Source: Acridotheres tristis (taxonomy: Eukaryota; Chordata; Aves; Passeriformes; Sturnidae). From it: a stretch of 64,000 nt of DNA. A program made the translations under genes and the position numbers. The stretch spans positions 15,672,589 through 15,736,588 of the forward strand of contig CM072888.1 in assembly GCA_037013685.1 (NCBI GenBank), in the 5' to 3' direction. Under the pieces are notes generated by a model. It was not told where the DNA came from and ran no database searches. It was given only the letters and a program-made list of their open reading frames with translations. Below, piece after piece: positions 22,128-33,272 of the stretch. Numbering within the stretch: the stretch's first letter is position 1; each line of letters starts with the position of its first letter.

Positions 22128-22163
22128 CATTCGTCAATATGTATAAGTTTCTGATCCATTCCT
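22128..22163 (+). repeat. Right-edge island core
   Basis: CATTCGTCAATATGTATAAG then TTTCTGATCCATTCC closes the array. It resembles the core of island B (ATATATGAGGTTTTGATCC). Single-copy sequence begins directly after. Confidence 0.6.
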
Positions 22164-25100
22164 TTCCTTTTCTGGATTGGTGGGTGCAGGGAGAATCTCG
22201 CTCACTGATGAATTTTGTTGGATACCTTAACCGGCCTTCTTTTTGGCTGCACTTTTTCTGAGCCTCGCCCCAATCTCTTTTAAAAGCAGAGGAGATGTCA
22301 GGAGGGGAGGACAGTATTCCTGTCCCATGCCTGTCTTGGACTGCTCCTGTCTGCAGTGGTGTTCAGCTGCTGAGAATGAAAAGAGAGCTGAATCTCCACA
22401 GGATGGCAGTAAAACCCAGCATGTTCCTTATCCATCTTTGGGGTGAGGATAAAAAGTACTTTAACACACGAGCCTGCATTCAGCTCCTGGACTATTTCTG
22501 GGACCCCAAATTAATTGTTTACCATCTTTGTACCTTAGTTTTCTATCTCAAATTTGTGTATGTGTGTCCCTGAGTAGGAATGGCATCTCCAAGACCAAGC
22601 ATAGGGGAAGAGGCATAATATCAGACAAGTAAGCCTAATTCCTGTCTACCTACCTACTTGAATAAAAGTGCCCCAAAAGAACATTCCTCAGTTCTTTCTC
22701 AACCCTGAAGTTGGGTAACTCTGTCCTTCCTTTCAGGTCTAGTTTCATGGTATAGAAGGAAAGCTGAGGTTTCCTGGCAAAAGCAGCTGGGTTTGGGATA
22801 GAGCAGAAAATCGGGCAAGAAGAGAAACTGCAGAATGGGAAAACAGCAAGCAGGAAAGTAATATTTTAAAGAAAGTTTATGTAAATTAAAAAAAAAAAAA
22901 AAAAGAAAAAGAAAAAAGCAAACGCAAAATATCCAAAACCATAAAAACTGATGTACGATAACTACAACCCAAGGGAGTGTAGGATTGAGAAAATAGGGGA
23001 GGAACAAGAGGCCTGGGTTGTCCCTGGATGTACAGAAATCTCACTTATTTGTTGAAGTACGGGGCTTTCCCTTGAGCTGATTGATAACTTATTTGACAGC
23101 TGAAGAACAGACAGGTGAGTTCACTGATGGGTTTGATTGTCCAGATTCCCTGAAATTCACATCACAGAGTAATGACGGAGGTTTCAATGTAGTCAAAAAA
23201 ACTCCACTGAGCAGTGGTGGGTGGGCTGCACTTCCTGAACAGGAGGTGGTTGTTAGCAGGTCATTTTTGTCATTTCTCTGTCGTTCCTGACAGACCCAGT
23301 CTCTTGCCCATCATTTATGTCTTGCTTTATCTGAGCAAATGGCAAAGTTTCTGGGTCAGGGACTATAATTTTCTACATATGTATACAAAGAGTTCTGGTC
23401 CTAATTTGAGAGCACCATGTACTTACTCTAAAAGTTTATGTGATGGGTCTGTCAAGGGTCTGAGAGGACTGCAGGGAGACTACAGAGAGATTTAGAGTCA
23501 GCATGTGTGTGTGGGTCTTGAGAGTGTTGCCATTCCTGAAACTGGGCCCCTCTCCTGGAAAAATTTGGTCTCATGATACCCAACTGCAAATCTCACCTGG
23601 GTTTTGCATCCTTGTCTGCACCATTACTGCTACCTGCAGGGCTTTTAGGGACTTGGTGACTGCCAGCCTGTCTAACAGGGGACCTCATCTGGAGTCACAG
23701 ATGAGCCAGCCCTGTCCATGGATGCACTGCTGTTATAGTGCCTGGATGCGGCCCTGGGGAAATGTTCCAAGGAGCTGCTCCTGAACTGCTCTAACCTAGG
23801 AGATCAAGCAGGTGATGCTGCACAGCTATTTGAGACTTTACATCCGTGCACATTTGTCCATGAATGTAGCTGTTCTCACAGACATTAAGAAAAGTTTAAG
23901 CTGTGGCTCATTTTGTGACTGAGCTGGTTGTCCATGAACTGCTTGCTTTGATTATTGGTTACTTCTACAGTGTGGTTTGCCTAGCTCACTTGTTTTATCT
24001 CCTCGCTATCAGTTGTTTTATCTACTGCTTGATTTGCTAATAACCTTTCTGAATAAGAAAGTTAATGATTAGCAGTTAATACATAATTACAGAGTGAATG
24101 TTCTGGCAAGTATTTTATGAGAGAATCTGCAGAAAATACATTGTTCTATTACAACACTCTTGTCTCTATCAGGCTTTTGAATTCCGTTGTTTTTTTCCCA
24201 GAGACGACCATGAATTTCTTGGTTTAGGTTGCAGATGGGAATGCAATGTATACTAGGAAAGAGAGAGTGTGAGAGCACTTGCTATGCACTGGGATCTGAT
24301 GTAGTGCTGTTTTCCCGTTCAATTTTTGTTCTGTCAGGGTGGTAGGGGAAAAATAAAATGTTGTAGAATATTGTTAAGGTTGGTCATTTTGTACCATGAA
24401 CTAATTACGGGGAATGCTGTTTGACACAGCATATGTTGATCTCTGGATTATTTATCTCCTACTGGTGTTTGATCAAAGAGTAAGATCACTCCCTGTCTTC
24501 TGTCAGAGCTTTTGGAATCTAGCCACAAATACTTGCAGAGAGAATTTTGTTAAAAAATTGTATGCATGCAAGAGCAAGATATGAAGTCAATCACAATGTC
24601 AGAAAACAAAGAACTCATTTAAGAATTTATGGGAAATTTGAAATATTATTTAATTCCTAATGGATCCAGAGCCAATAAAAGGGTTTTTTAGTAGTCTCTT
24701 TATTGAAGAAAATGCATTTGAGGATCAGAACATTAATGCTGTTTCTTTAAATCTACTTCTGGTAAACAGCATGGAATTAAAGGAATTTTTATGACCTGTC
24801 CTTTTGAGGGCATAGTAGAGGTGGTACTTGCAGCTGATGCTCATCAACATGCAGGAGATGTTTGGCAATTGATGGGTGAGAGCTTCAGAGCAATGTTGCC
24901 CTTTGCTGTCTCAAGCTGAGATGAGAAATTCCATGCGTTGGGTCTGCCTGCAGAACTATGCAGCCCTGGTTACTTCCCCTGATGTTGCTCCACATTTCCA
25001 GACCTGAGCAGCTTTGAAAGCCCAGCTCCAGGGCAGACAGGAGGGTAGGTCAGTGGGAAATGCATGGTATTTTGAAATGCTGGAGGAAGGCATCCAACCA

Positions 25101-26070
25101 ATTGATGGTTTCACTCTTGACATTACTGCTGTTACAAAAGAGGGATTGGGGAAGGAATTTCTGATAAATGTTGGAATTAAGTAAATAATTAAGTGTAGCA
25201 TTCATGTGATGAAAGAACAGTTCCCCCATTCCCCTGAATGATTATATAATGCATACATGGATTTTTTTTTTGCCTGTCCTTTATCATTCAGAGCAAGTAC
25301 AATCAAAATGGTGATGTGTAAACAATTTAAATTAAAAAAAAAAACCCCAAAATTTTAAAAAAGATTCTTTTTTTTAGGAGGATGCAAAATTGCAAATATT
25401 TCTTAGGATTCACAAAGCAGATTTTGCTTTTTGGTATAGCATGATCTTAGCCAATATGTCTTTCCATGGAAGAGTTAAAGGCTGCATTTCTTAATTGTGA
25501 TAGATAAAAATTGTAACAACAAGTGAAGAAAATTTATTTCAAGTATTTGAAAATGGATTTCATTTACATAACTTACACTGCTTAAAATACTCCTTTAGTA
25601 TGTCTCATCAGAGGTAGTACATTGGTTCAAAGTGAAAAGATGGGAGTAAACAGCCACCTTTGTGCAGATCATCCTCTTCCCATTGTTGTTACTGCATCTC
25701 CAGGATGTTATTACTGCATCCACAGGTTCACTGTCTAGGACATGACTTCAGAAAAGCAATAATTAAATCCCACACAAGCTCTTCCACCTGACTCTGGTCA
25801 TCACCTCCTTAGGATGGGAAATCAGTGCACTGCTCCCAGAGTGTGGTTGCTTATAAACATCTTTATACAGGATTCAGAAAGTCTGAGTTTGGGAGTTTTC
25901 TTAACATGAGCGTCAAATAAATACGTCAGCAGTGATACTAGATGCCAAAACCCAACTTTTCTTCTTCTATATACAAAGCACATTCCTTTAAAGTAGGACA
26001 CACAAATTGTTTTGGAGAGGAAACCTAAAATCCAGATCTTAGCTCTGCAAAATCTTACTGCTTTTCAATC
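22164..26070. other. Unassigned right flank and non-coding DNA
   Basis: No recognisable exon or transposon. An A-rich tract lies at 22888-22918. Open frames reach only about 100 codons, without protein-like similarity that I recognise. Confidence 0.55.
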
Positions 26071-26301
26071 AGAGAATCATAGAATAATTTGATTTGGAAG
26101 AGTCCTTAAAGATGGTCTGGTTTCAACCCCTCTGCCATGGACAGAGACACCTTCCACTAGACCACGTTGCTCAGAGCTCCATCCAACCTGGCCTTGAACC
26201 CTTCCAAGGATGGAGCACCAACAACTCTGTGCAGCCTGTTCCAGTACCTCACCACCCCCACAACAAAGAATTTCTTCTTAATATCCAGTCTAATTATTTT
26301 A
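26071..26301 (-). mobile_element. CR1 LINE 3' end fragment, inverted
   Basis: The plus strand begins GAGAATCATAGAATAATTTG, the reverse complement of the CR1 3' terminus (ATTCTATGATTCT type). It continues with the inverted 3' UTR: TTCAACCCC, CCATGGACAGAGACACCTTC, ACCACGTTGCTCAGAGC, CATCCAACCTGGCCTTGAAC and AAAGAATTTCTTCTTAATAT. This is a 5'-truncated copy, as usual for CR1. The open frame of 109 codons across it is incidental. Confidence 0.92.
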
Positions 26302-27210
26302 ACTTAAAGACATTAAGAATAGAAAAATTAATAGAAAATAACAGTATAAGTTTTCTTTATAGGGTAAGCTTAAGAATAACCAGGAGGGCACATGTATATC
26401 AGATTGATTCTGTGACAGAATAATTATCATGGTATGAAGGCACTTCAAAATCAAAACTTTTGACAAAGGTTTTAGTGTATTCTGACGTTTCTTGTTTGAT
26501 AGTGGAGCTGAAGAAGAAAGGAAATTTCCAACCCATAAAAATAGTCTCTTTTAAGAGACATTCAAATAATTTAAAAAAAATGAAATGCCATGATTTGTGT
26601 TCTTTCACTATCCTCCTCCCTTTCCAAAACAGTTCTAACTGTGGCAACAGTCTCTTGGGATGCAATTCTGATGGAAACTGTTTGAGGCACCTGCTCCAGA
26701 GGAATGCAAAGGCATTATGTAGGCTTGTTTTCACAAATATTCTTTAATGTCAGCACAAATTTATACTTCAATGCTCTGTGTTGGGCAGTGTTCAGAGGAA
26801 GAAAGCCCTCTGCAATCCAATATTAGAACTTCTTCCAGGCTGCAGCTCCAGGAGCTGTAGTTACATGCTGGAGAACAGATGTTCTTCCTCAGCTCTTGGA
26901 CTTCTTACATTGCGACATTGGTAATTCATGGTCTGGGTAATATGGTTCAGAATAATGCTATAAAAAAATTCAGCAGAAAACCAGGAGTTTTGGTGGTACC
27001 TGTTTTTTCCCAAAGCTAATTCCTGGCGCCTGCTCTTGTAGACCCCAACTTAGGACCTAAACTGTTTTTCAAAAGGGATAAAAAATTTCATATGCAGTTC
27101 TAGTAAGCATGTGCTTGTATTGACATAAAAAATGCACATGTATTGCTGGATTGTGCTACTGATAGATTATGCTTTGTTTCTTGATGCCAAAACAGTCACT
27201 GTCAAATTGT
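26302..27210. other. Unassigned non-coding DNA
   Basis: AT-rich sequence between two CR1 fragments with no recognisable feature. Confidence 0.5.
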
Positions 27211-27540
27211 ATAATGCTCTTATAATTTATTCTGTTTATATAAATGATCTGGATGAAGGAATAGAATGCACACGGAATAAGTTTTCTGGTGATACTAAAC
27301 TAGGAGGAGCCGTGGACTCCCTTGAGGGCAGAGAGCTCTAGATACAGAGCTGGGCAATCACCACTGTAATAAATTTGACAAGACCAGGTGCTGGATTCTC
27401 CACGTGGGATGGGGTAATACTGGTTATATGGACAAAGTGGTGGATGAGAGGCTGGAGAGCAGCCCAGCAGAAAGAGGTCTGGGGCTCTGGGGTGATGGCA
27501 AGTTGACTGTGAGTCAACAGTGTGTCCTGGCAGCAGGTTC
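27211..27540 (+). mobile_element. CR1 LINE fragment, C-terminal reverse-transcriptase region
   Basis: The plus strand encodes YINDLDEGIECTRNKFSGDT then KLGGAVDSLEGREL (27233-27340), matching the CR1 RT region, but the FADD catalytic motif reads FSGD. After a stop, further CR1 ORF2 blocks follow in shifted frames (AGFSTWDGVI; ERLESSPAERGLGL; LTVSQQCVLAA). It is truncated at both ends and frameshifted, so inactive. Confidence 0.85.
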
Positions 27541-28218
27541 TATCTAAGCACTGAGGTTTATTGATTATTTATTGTATATATGGTCTCACTTTGAGAGGAG
27601 TTCTATACTCAGGGCCCTTTGGCCCCATTGGTGAGAGCAAATTATTGTCAACTGTTTCTTTAAGATGTTGCTCAGACTTAGATTAAATACTTAGTCTCTT
27701 GACAGCTGCAGTTTGCTGAGGTGAAAGCTGCCCTTGGCTTGCGTTATTTACAAGCATAAAGTGGCAGATCAACATCACAAATTCCATTAGAACTATCTAC
27801 TTTATTCCCTGAAATTTTTCTGTTGCTAAGTCAACATTTTTCCATTTTGAAGGCCAGTTGCAATTCATGTATCATTATTAAGTAGGTACTTGAAATGAAT
27901 TAAAAGCAGCAGTAAGAGCTCAAATTGCTGTTCTGTTCCACTCCATCTCTCTGGATTAGACTTTGCAAATACCTGACTAAATTATCTACCAGGATGTGTC
28001 CTGTTCAAAGTGGGTGTTTATTGTGATGATTTCTGTTCCATCAAGGCATGAAAAATGAAGCTCAGGGATCTTTTTGTGTGGTGTTCTGTAGATAAGGTCA
28101 GCTCATCTGGTAAAGTGAAGTGGAAATATGACTCATCAAATATAAAGCAAATCCTCAAAGTCTGTGGTTTCCAGAGGCAGCTTCATGAATTACTTACATA
28201 TGTAAGGGATCAGTCAAA
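27541..28218. other. Unassigned non-coding DNA
   Basis: No recognisable coding, mobile or RNA feature. Confidence 0.5.
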
Positions 28219-28228
28219 GGTAGGTAGG

Positions 28229-28284
<56 letters not shown>

Positions 28285-28285
28285 C
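28219..28285 (+). repeat. (GATA)n microsatellite
   Basis: A few GGTA units lead into about 14 perfect TAGA/GATA tetramers, ending in TAGACA. Short frames across it (SIYLSIYL on the minus strand) are artefacts. Confidence 0.97.
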
Positions 28286-31200
28286 AGAATTGAGAGTTTA
28301 ACCCATGGAGGTATGCAGGAATACCCAATAAGTTCAGCAGCCCACCAACTATCTTTCTCATCTGCTTGTTCATTAAGGTAATAAACAAATGCCATCCCTG
28401 TGGAACAGCAGATGCCTGATGCTTCAGAGACCCATGTATGGATCAATTTTTAAAATTTGTTGGATAATACTTTTTTTTTCAGTTTGTTCTCTCTGTGGAC
28501 AAAGCAGGGACAGCTCTCCTGTTAGCAGCAGCTCCTATGAGCTCGGGCAATATAGAAGACATATCTTTTTAAAAATTATCCAACCCAGATGTTTCCTCAC
28601 TATCTGAAGCATCCATGTTTAGAAATCAGTGCACTATCCAAACTCATTTATTCCATCCTTTTAATTCTACTTGGATAAATGGATTATCTAGTTCATATTT
28701 TTGAGGTACTAAACTGTGTTAAAAATTTAATAGGTAATTATCACTTTATTGAGTCTGTCTGTTTACTAGAATATTTTTGTAGACTCTTAATAACCCTGAA
28801 GACATTACTACATAGTAAAAAATATTTCAGTGACTTACCTATAATGACCTTTATTGAGACAAGCTGAATATTTTACAGGGTAAATTTGGGACCAGTATTT
28901 CAAAGAGAGTGCAAACTTTATCTGTTTGCCTTTCCTGAACAAGCCAGGAGCTAGTTCACTGCCTCAGACATCCTGCAGCTATTTTTCTTCTCTTATCACT
29001 GCAGAACTCAGAACAGAAATCTTCTGATCAACAGGAAGGGGAGAGAATTCAGTTTAGTGCTGAATTAATGGGTCCAGCAAAATTTGTCTAAGATATAACA
29101 ACCAATTGAGGAGAAACCACATTTCTATCACTGCAGAAAATGAAAGGCAGCAGTAGCAGTAGAGTTAGACTTTATTAGGTCTTTCTGGGGACAGAGTTTA
29201 ATAATAGCTGGTAAAATGACAGAGTTAATACCATACTATATCATCTGAAAGCACAGAGACAAGGATTATTTTTCCAGTCATTTTTTTGCATGCTGACAAG
29301 TGATCTCTGGTTACATTGCTCATTTGTTCTTTCAAACATGCTTCAAAATATGTTTAAAAGAGGATGAGAGATGCAGAGAAGTGGCAAAAGCTAGCAAAAA
29401 AAGCAGTAGCTGACTCCTCTATCTACATATGAAGTCCTACATGGTGTCATGGAGGTTTCTAAAATGAAGACAAGTAATATATGCTCAAATGTCATTTATT
29501 TTATAAACCAGTATAGACAGATAAAGGCAATTAAAGCTCCATCACAATTAAAATCACAGAATTTGGCACATTAGAACGTACTAAAAAATACAGTCAAGAG
29601 GCCATGCTATTTGTGGTTAGATGGTTGCCATTTGGGAAAAATGCTCTACTTGTGAGCTATTTGCCCCATCTCCCTATTTCAGGAACACTCCCAAATTTAA
29701 GCAATTTTTAAAATATTTATTTTTATTCCCCATGTCTGCATTGGCAAATGGCACCTATAACAGCTTGGGATAGGACTAGTGTTTGAAGATGCACATCCAA
29801 CCCTTCCAGTCAGCCTTAGTAGTGAGCAAGAAAACCCATAAAGGCCATGGGGCAGCTGGGCACCCCTGAGCATCCTGATGGAGCTTTGTCTCTGATTCCT
29901 TCATGCCTTGTTTGCCTTGTTCCTACAAGAGGGGGCATCTAGAACCCTGGGTGGGCCATAGCCCCCTTCCCATCCCTGCAGCTTCTCAGGTGCTTGAGGA
30001 GGGTTATTGCTTTGCCCTTAAGCAAGGACATGTTAGAGAAAATTACAGTGGCAATGGATAACAGAGCAGACAGTTCAGGTAGGATTAAGGCATTCTTCAT
30101 TTACATCCACTACAGAATTTCTGTAGAACATAACTGCTTTGAAATAATATTATCTTTTAGATTTATTGCGCTGTTAATTATGCTGTCCTAAACATGCAGC
30201 ACTGTCATAGCCTATACATTGAGCACTGCAGCTAGATAGGATTAACTTGAAACCCAACCAGAAATCACATTTTTACACTCTGGAAATCTGTTTTAAATCT
30301 GGGAAAAAATGTTTTACGATGCTTTAGTTTATCTGGGGAACTGTGTATAATTATGACTTAAATTTCTGTTAGCAGCAAGAATAAATTTTTCCTTCTCTTT
30401 TTTTTTTTTTTAATTAGGCTTACATATTTCTACAGTAAACCAATGAATGTGTTTAAAAAAAAAAAAAAGAGAAATAAAACCATAACAGGTATGGAAAACA
30501 CAAAGATTTGCCCTAGAATGTCTGTTAGGCAAGATTTCAAATATTCCAGAAGGTAATTGCATCCACTAAATAGTTTTAATTCTTTTATACAGGACTTAGA
30601 TCTTCCTAAGACCTCACAGAAGTTCAGTACTTAACTTTCCTCCTTCCTTCCTTGAAGTGTCCTTGGCCACATGGCAAACTCAGAAGGTGCAGTCCATATC
30701 TGCAGCCCCTTTTGGGGTTTGGCATGTACCATTATGGGTGTTTTACAGAACCTGTAAGTCTGTGAAGGTATTTTGTCCCAGCTGACCTGTGAAACACTGA
30801 AGCTGAGGTTTAAATTTGGGTACCTGCATACCAAGAGCTTCCTTCTGTCTTCAAAGCCCTCCTGACCTGCTTGGTGTCTCTGGGTGCAGCTCTTTCTCAT
30901 GTCAGGCTGAAGGACAGTCAAACACTAAGGTAATTGGGATAGAGTGGCAGAAGGGCTTAGGACTTGGGGCTCTGGGAAGATGCAAACTCAAAATAGAGTC
31001 CTTCTGCATTCAGGTTAGGGAGAATTGGCACTGGATATGACTCTATGGGATGAACCTTTGATACCTCCACCTTTATGGTAATTCCTAGTTAAAAAAAAAA
31101 ATCATTGGTTCTGTCAGTTTGTTTTTCTTCACTCAACATTTCTCTTGAGGAGGCCACTCTCTCCTGACCAACCTGTGCTCTATCTTCAATTATTTGGTCA

Positions 31201-31928
31201 AAGGAATGTGAGAAGGAAGTGAAAATGTCAGGCTTGGGATCAGGCTGAGTACTTTTATTAGTTAGTGACAGTCTGAGGTATCCATGCACTATTTCCATTG
31301 TCAAGGTTGTGATGTGTTTGACATATATGAGGCTTATATGGCTGTGCTGTTATGTGGAAATATATGGTGGTGCTAATACTTTTGGCTTTGTCCTTGTGTC
31401 TAAACAGAAATGTTCATCTAAATAGATACTTTGCCAAGCTGTAACCCCAGGCCATGTTTACCTGGTGGAGAAATGCATTGTGTGGCACTGATTTGCATGA
31501 TGCAGGATCCACATTTTAGCTAAGCTAAAAAGACTTTCCAACTTCTCAACAGTTTTCCTGGGCGAATCCATGTTCTGGAAAAATATGTGTTGGGTTTCTT
31601 TACATTCTGAAACCTCATCTAACAATGAACCTGTTGTTAAAGTCTTCTCTTACAGTGAATCCAGTGTTTACTTTTGTAATAATGACTGGCAATATCAGCT
31701 TTTTATAACTCTGTGTGGCAAAGAAAACTTTCATAATTAGTGGGGGCCTGTTTCAATTTCAGTTTTATTTGCAAGGTTATGCTGGCAAAAATTAGTAAGA
31801 TTATGAAGACAAATAAGGTTATGAGGATAACATACATTTAACATATTATCCAAAATGTACTCAGTTTATTAACAGCAAGGGAGCTCCAGGGAAATAGGAG
31901 AGAGAGTCTTTGTAGAATCAGGAACTGT
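28286..31928. other. Unassigned non-coding DNA with a T/A inverted repeat
   Basis: AT-rich, without recognisable genes or transposons. A 14-T run (30398-30411) and a 14-A run (30455-30468) are the centres of a 21-bp perfect inverted repeat, listed separately. Confidence 0.5.
30393..30473. repeat. Inverted repeat with 21-bp arms and 39-bp spacer
   Basis: The left arm 30393-30413 (TTCTC, 14 T, AA) and right arm 30453-30473 (TT, 14 A, GAGAA) are perfect reverse complements. Low complexity makes chance or paired A-tails plausible origins. Confidence 0.85.
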
Positions 31929-32110
31929 AGTGATAGAATAGGGAGGAATGGGCAGAGATTGACAGAGGGGAAATTTAGGTTAGATATTAGGAAGAAATTA
32001 TTTTCTTTGCTGTGAGGGTGGTGAGATACTAGAACAGGTTGCAACAGGTTGCCCAGGGAGGTTGTGAATGCCTCATCCCTGGAAGTGTTCAAGGCTGGGT
32101 TGGATTTTTT
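31929..32110 (+). mobile_element. CR1 LINE 3' UTR fragment
   Basis: Diverged plus-sense CR1 3' UTR: TTAGGTTAGATATTAGGAAG (about 31975), CTAGAACAGGTTGC, GTTGCCCAGGGAGGTTGTGA and CCTGGAAGTGTTCAAGGCTG. It has a short internal duplication of CAACAGGTTGC. The terminal ATTCTATGATTCT is not recognisable, so the 3' end is lost or decayed. Confidence 0.88.
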
Positions 32111-33080
32111 TAATATAAATTTTACACTGCTCTAAAATTAACAGAACCTATTAAGGCAGGAGCATCTACCCTAGGTGTGATCAGCTCAAGATGGATAATG
32201 TGGATGTGAGGTCCCTCTCCAGTGAACAGTCATCTCTGGGACAGAACTATTAGGAGAAGTGAGACCCTGTATATCTTCAGGAAAGCAGGCTTAAATTCCT
32301 GTTCCACCAACTTCCTTTTGTCAAAAATCACTGCACTGAAGCACATGTACTAAAATGTGCAAAGATGTCACACTGTCATTATGATTTACTACATACACTG
32401 AGATTATTTCTGATAGTACAGGAATATTCATGTTGAAACCCCTCAGTGTTCTTCTTTCCCAGCTGTTTTTTTATTGTGGAAGTTCTGGCAAGCAATAATA
32501 TGATCTGGGAATACAATAACATGATCTGGGAAATTGAAGAAGATTGTTCTTGTACTGAAAATAAACATAACTGTTGTTCACAGCAGTGTATTAAATTCAG
32601 AATTTGAAAAGAAATTTTCCTTTGAATTTTGAAGTAATCAACTCACCTTTCTTGTAACTATTATGCAGTTCAAAACAGTCAATAAAAATATTTATTAAAT
32701 TGTGTGACCTTTCAGTGCTTTTATGCCAGTGACAGGTGCCTTTATGATGTTTCTTATTTAAATAGAAAGCCAAACCCCAAAAATATTTTCAATTGAAGAG
32801 AAATTCAAACTTATATTTAAGTGATTGCAAAAATTAAAGGACAAATATTATTTCACATTGGATGTTAAGAAACAGCGATTAGTAGGGAAAAATTATTAAT
32901 TACTTGGATAGAATTAAGTTGAAAATTAATAATGTGTCCTTTTGCAAGCTTTTATTGTTTAATTACTTCTTGCTTTACCTACCAAGATGAAAAGTAAGTA
33001 CTGTGTTGTTACCCTTAGAATTATGGTGTTAAATGTTGGCAGAGCTTCAATTGACTTAACTGGTATATCTGTTTTAACTT
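32111..33080. other. Unassigned non-coding DNA
   Basis: AT-rich, with no recognisable feature. Confidence 0.5.
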
Positions 33081-33272
33081 TTTTCTCTTTTCTTTTCTTT
33101 TCTTTTCTTTTCTTTTCTTTTCTTTTCTTTTCTTTTCTTTTCTTTTCTTTTCTTTTCTTTTCTTTTCTTTTCTTTTCTTTTCTTTTCTTTTCTTTTCTTT
33201 TCTTTTCTTTTCTTTTCTTTTCTTTTCTTTTCTTTTCTTTTCTTTTCTTTTCCCTTTTCTTCTTTCTTTTTT
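33081..33272 (+). repeat. (CTTTT)n pentanucleotide polypyrimidine tract
   Basis: About 33 near-perfect CTTTT pentamers (33087-33252) with imperfect T/C-rich edges. The plus strand is all pyrimidine over about 180 bp. The lysine/glutamate-rich minus-strand frame and the plus-strand FFSFL frame are by-products of the repeat. Confidence 0.97.

Larger units (their letters stand above)
9184..22132 (+). repeat. (ATTCC)n pentanucleotide satellite array, about 13 kb
   Basis: ATTCC is repeated head to tail for nearly 13 kb (roughly 2,500 copies, estimated from length). Every unit is in the same orientation, and I saw no inverted (GGAAT) block on the plus strand. It is interrupted by one 100-N gap and about twenty diverged islands, listed separately. 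Scattered variants include CACTCC, TTGCATTCC, CCCTTCC and single-base indels such as CATCATTCC. The pentamer is the building block of human satellites II and III, but the flanks contain avian CR1 and LTR sequence, so human contamination is unlikely. The array yields stop-free frames of up to 3,302 codons (IPFHS repeats) and, on the minus strand, MEWNG repeats. These follow from 5 and 3 being coprime and are not evidence of a protein. True length is uncertain because of the gap. Confidence 0.97.

Noticed and set aside
9130..22130. Dozens of MEWNG-repeat open frames on the minus strand
   Set aside because: They are the same arithmetic by-product on the complementary strand, with starts wherever GGAATGG occurs.
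9184..22132. Human satellite III contamination
   Set aside because: The flanks are continuous with avian CR1 and LTR sequence, and the interspersed islands are not the ones I associate with human satellite III. Read-level proof is still lacking.
9184..22132. CRISPR array or telomeric repeat
   Set aside because: There are no unique spacers between fixed-length repeats, and the unit is not TTAGGG. The islands are related to one another, unlike CRISPR spacers.
22295..22573. 92-codon frame next to the satellite's right edge
   Set aside because: It resembles no family I know and has no supporting context. Length is compatible with chance.
26094..26423. 109-codon plus-strand frame
   Set aside because: It is the antisense of a CR1 3' UTR, which carries no gene on that strand.
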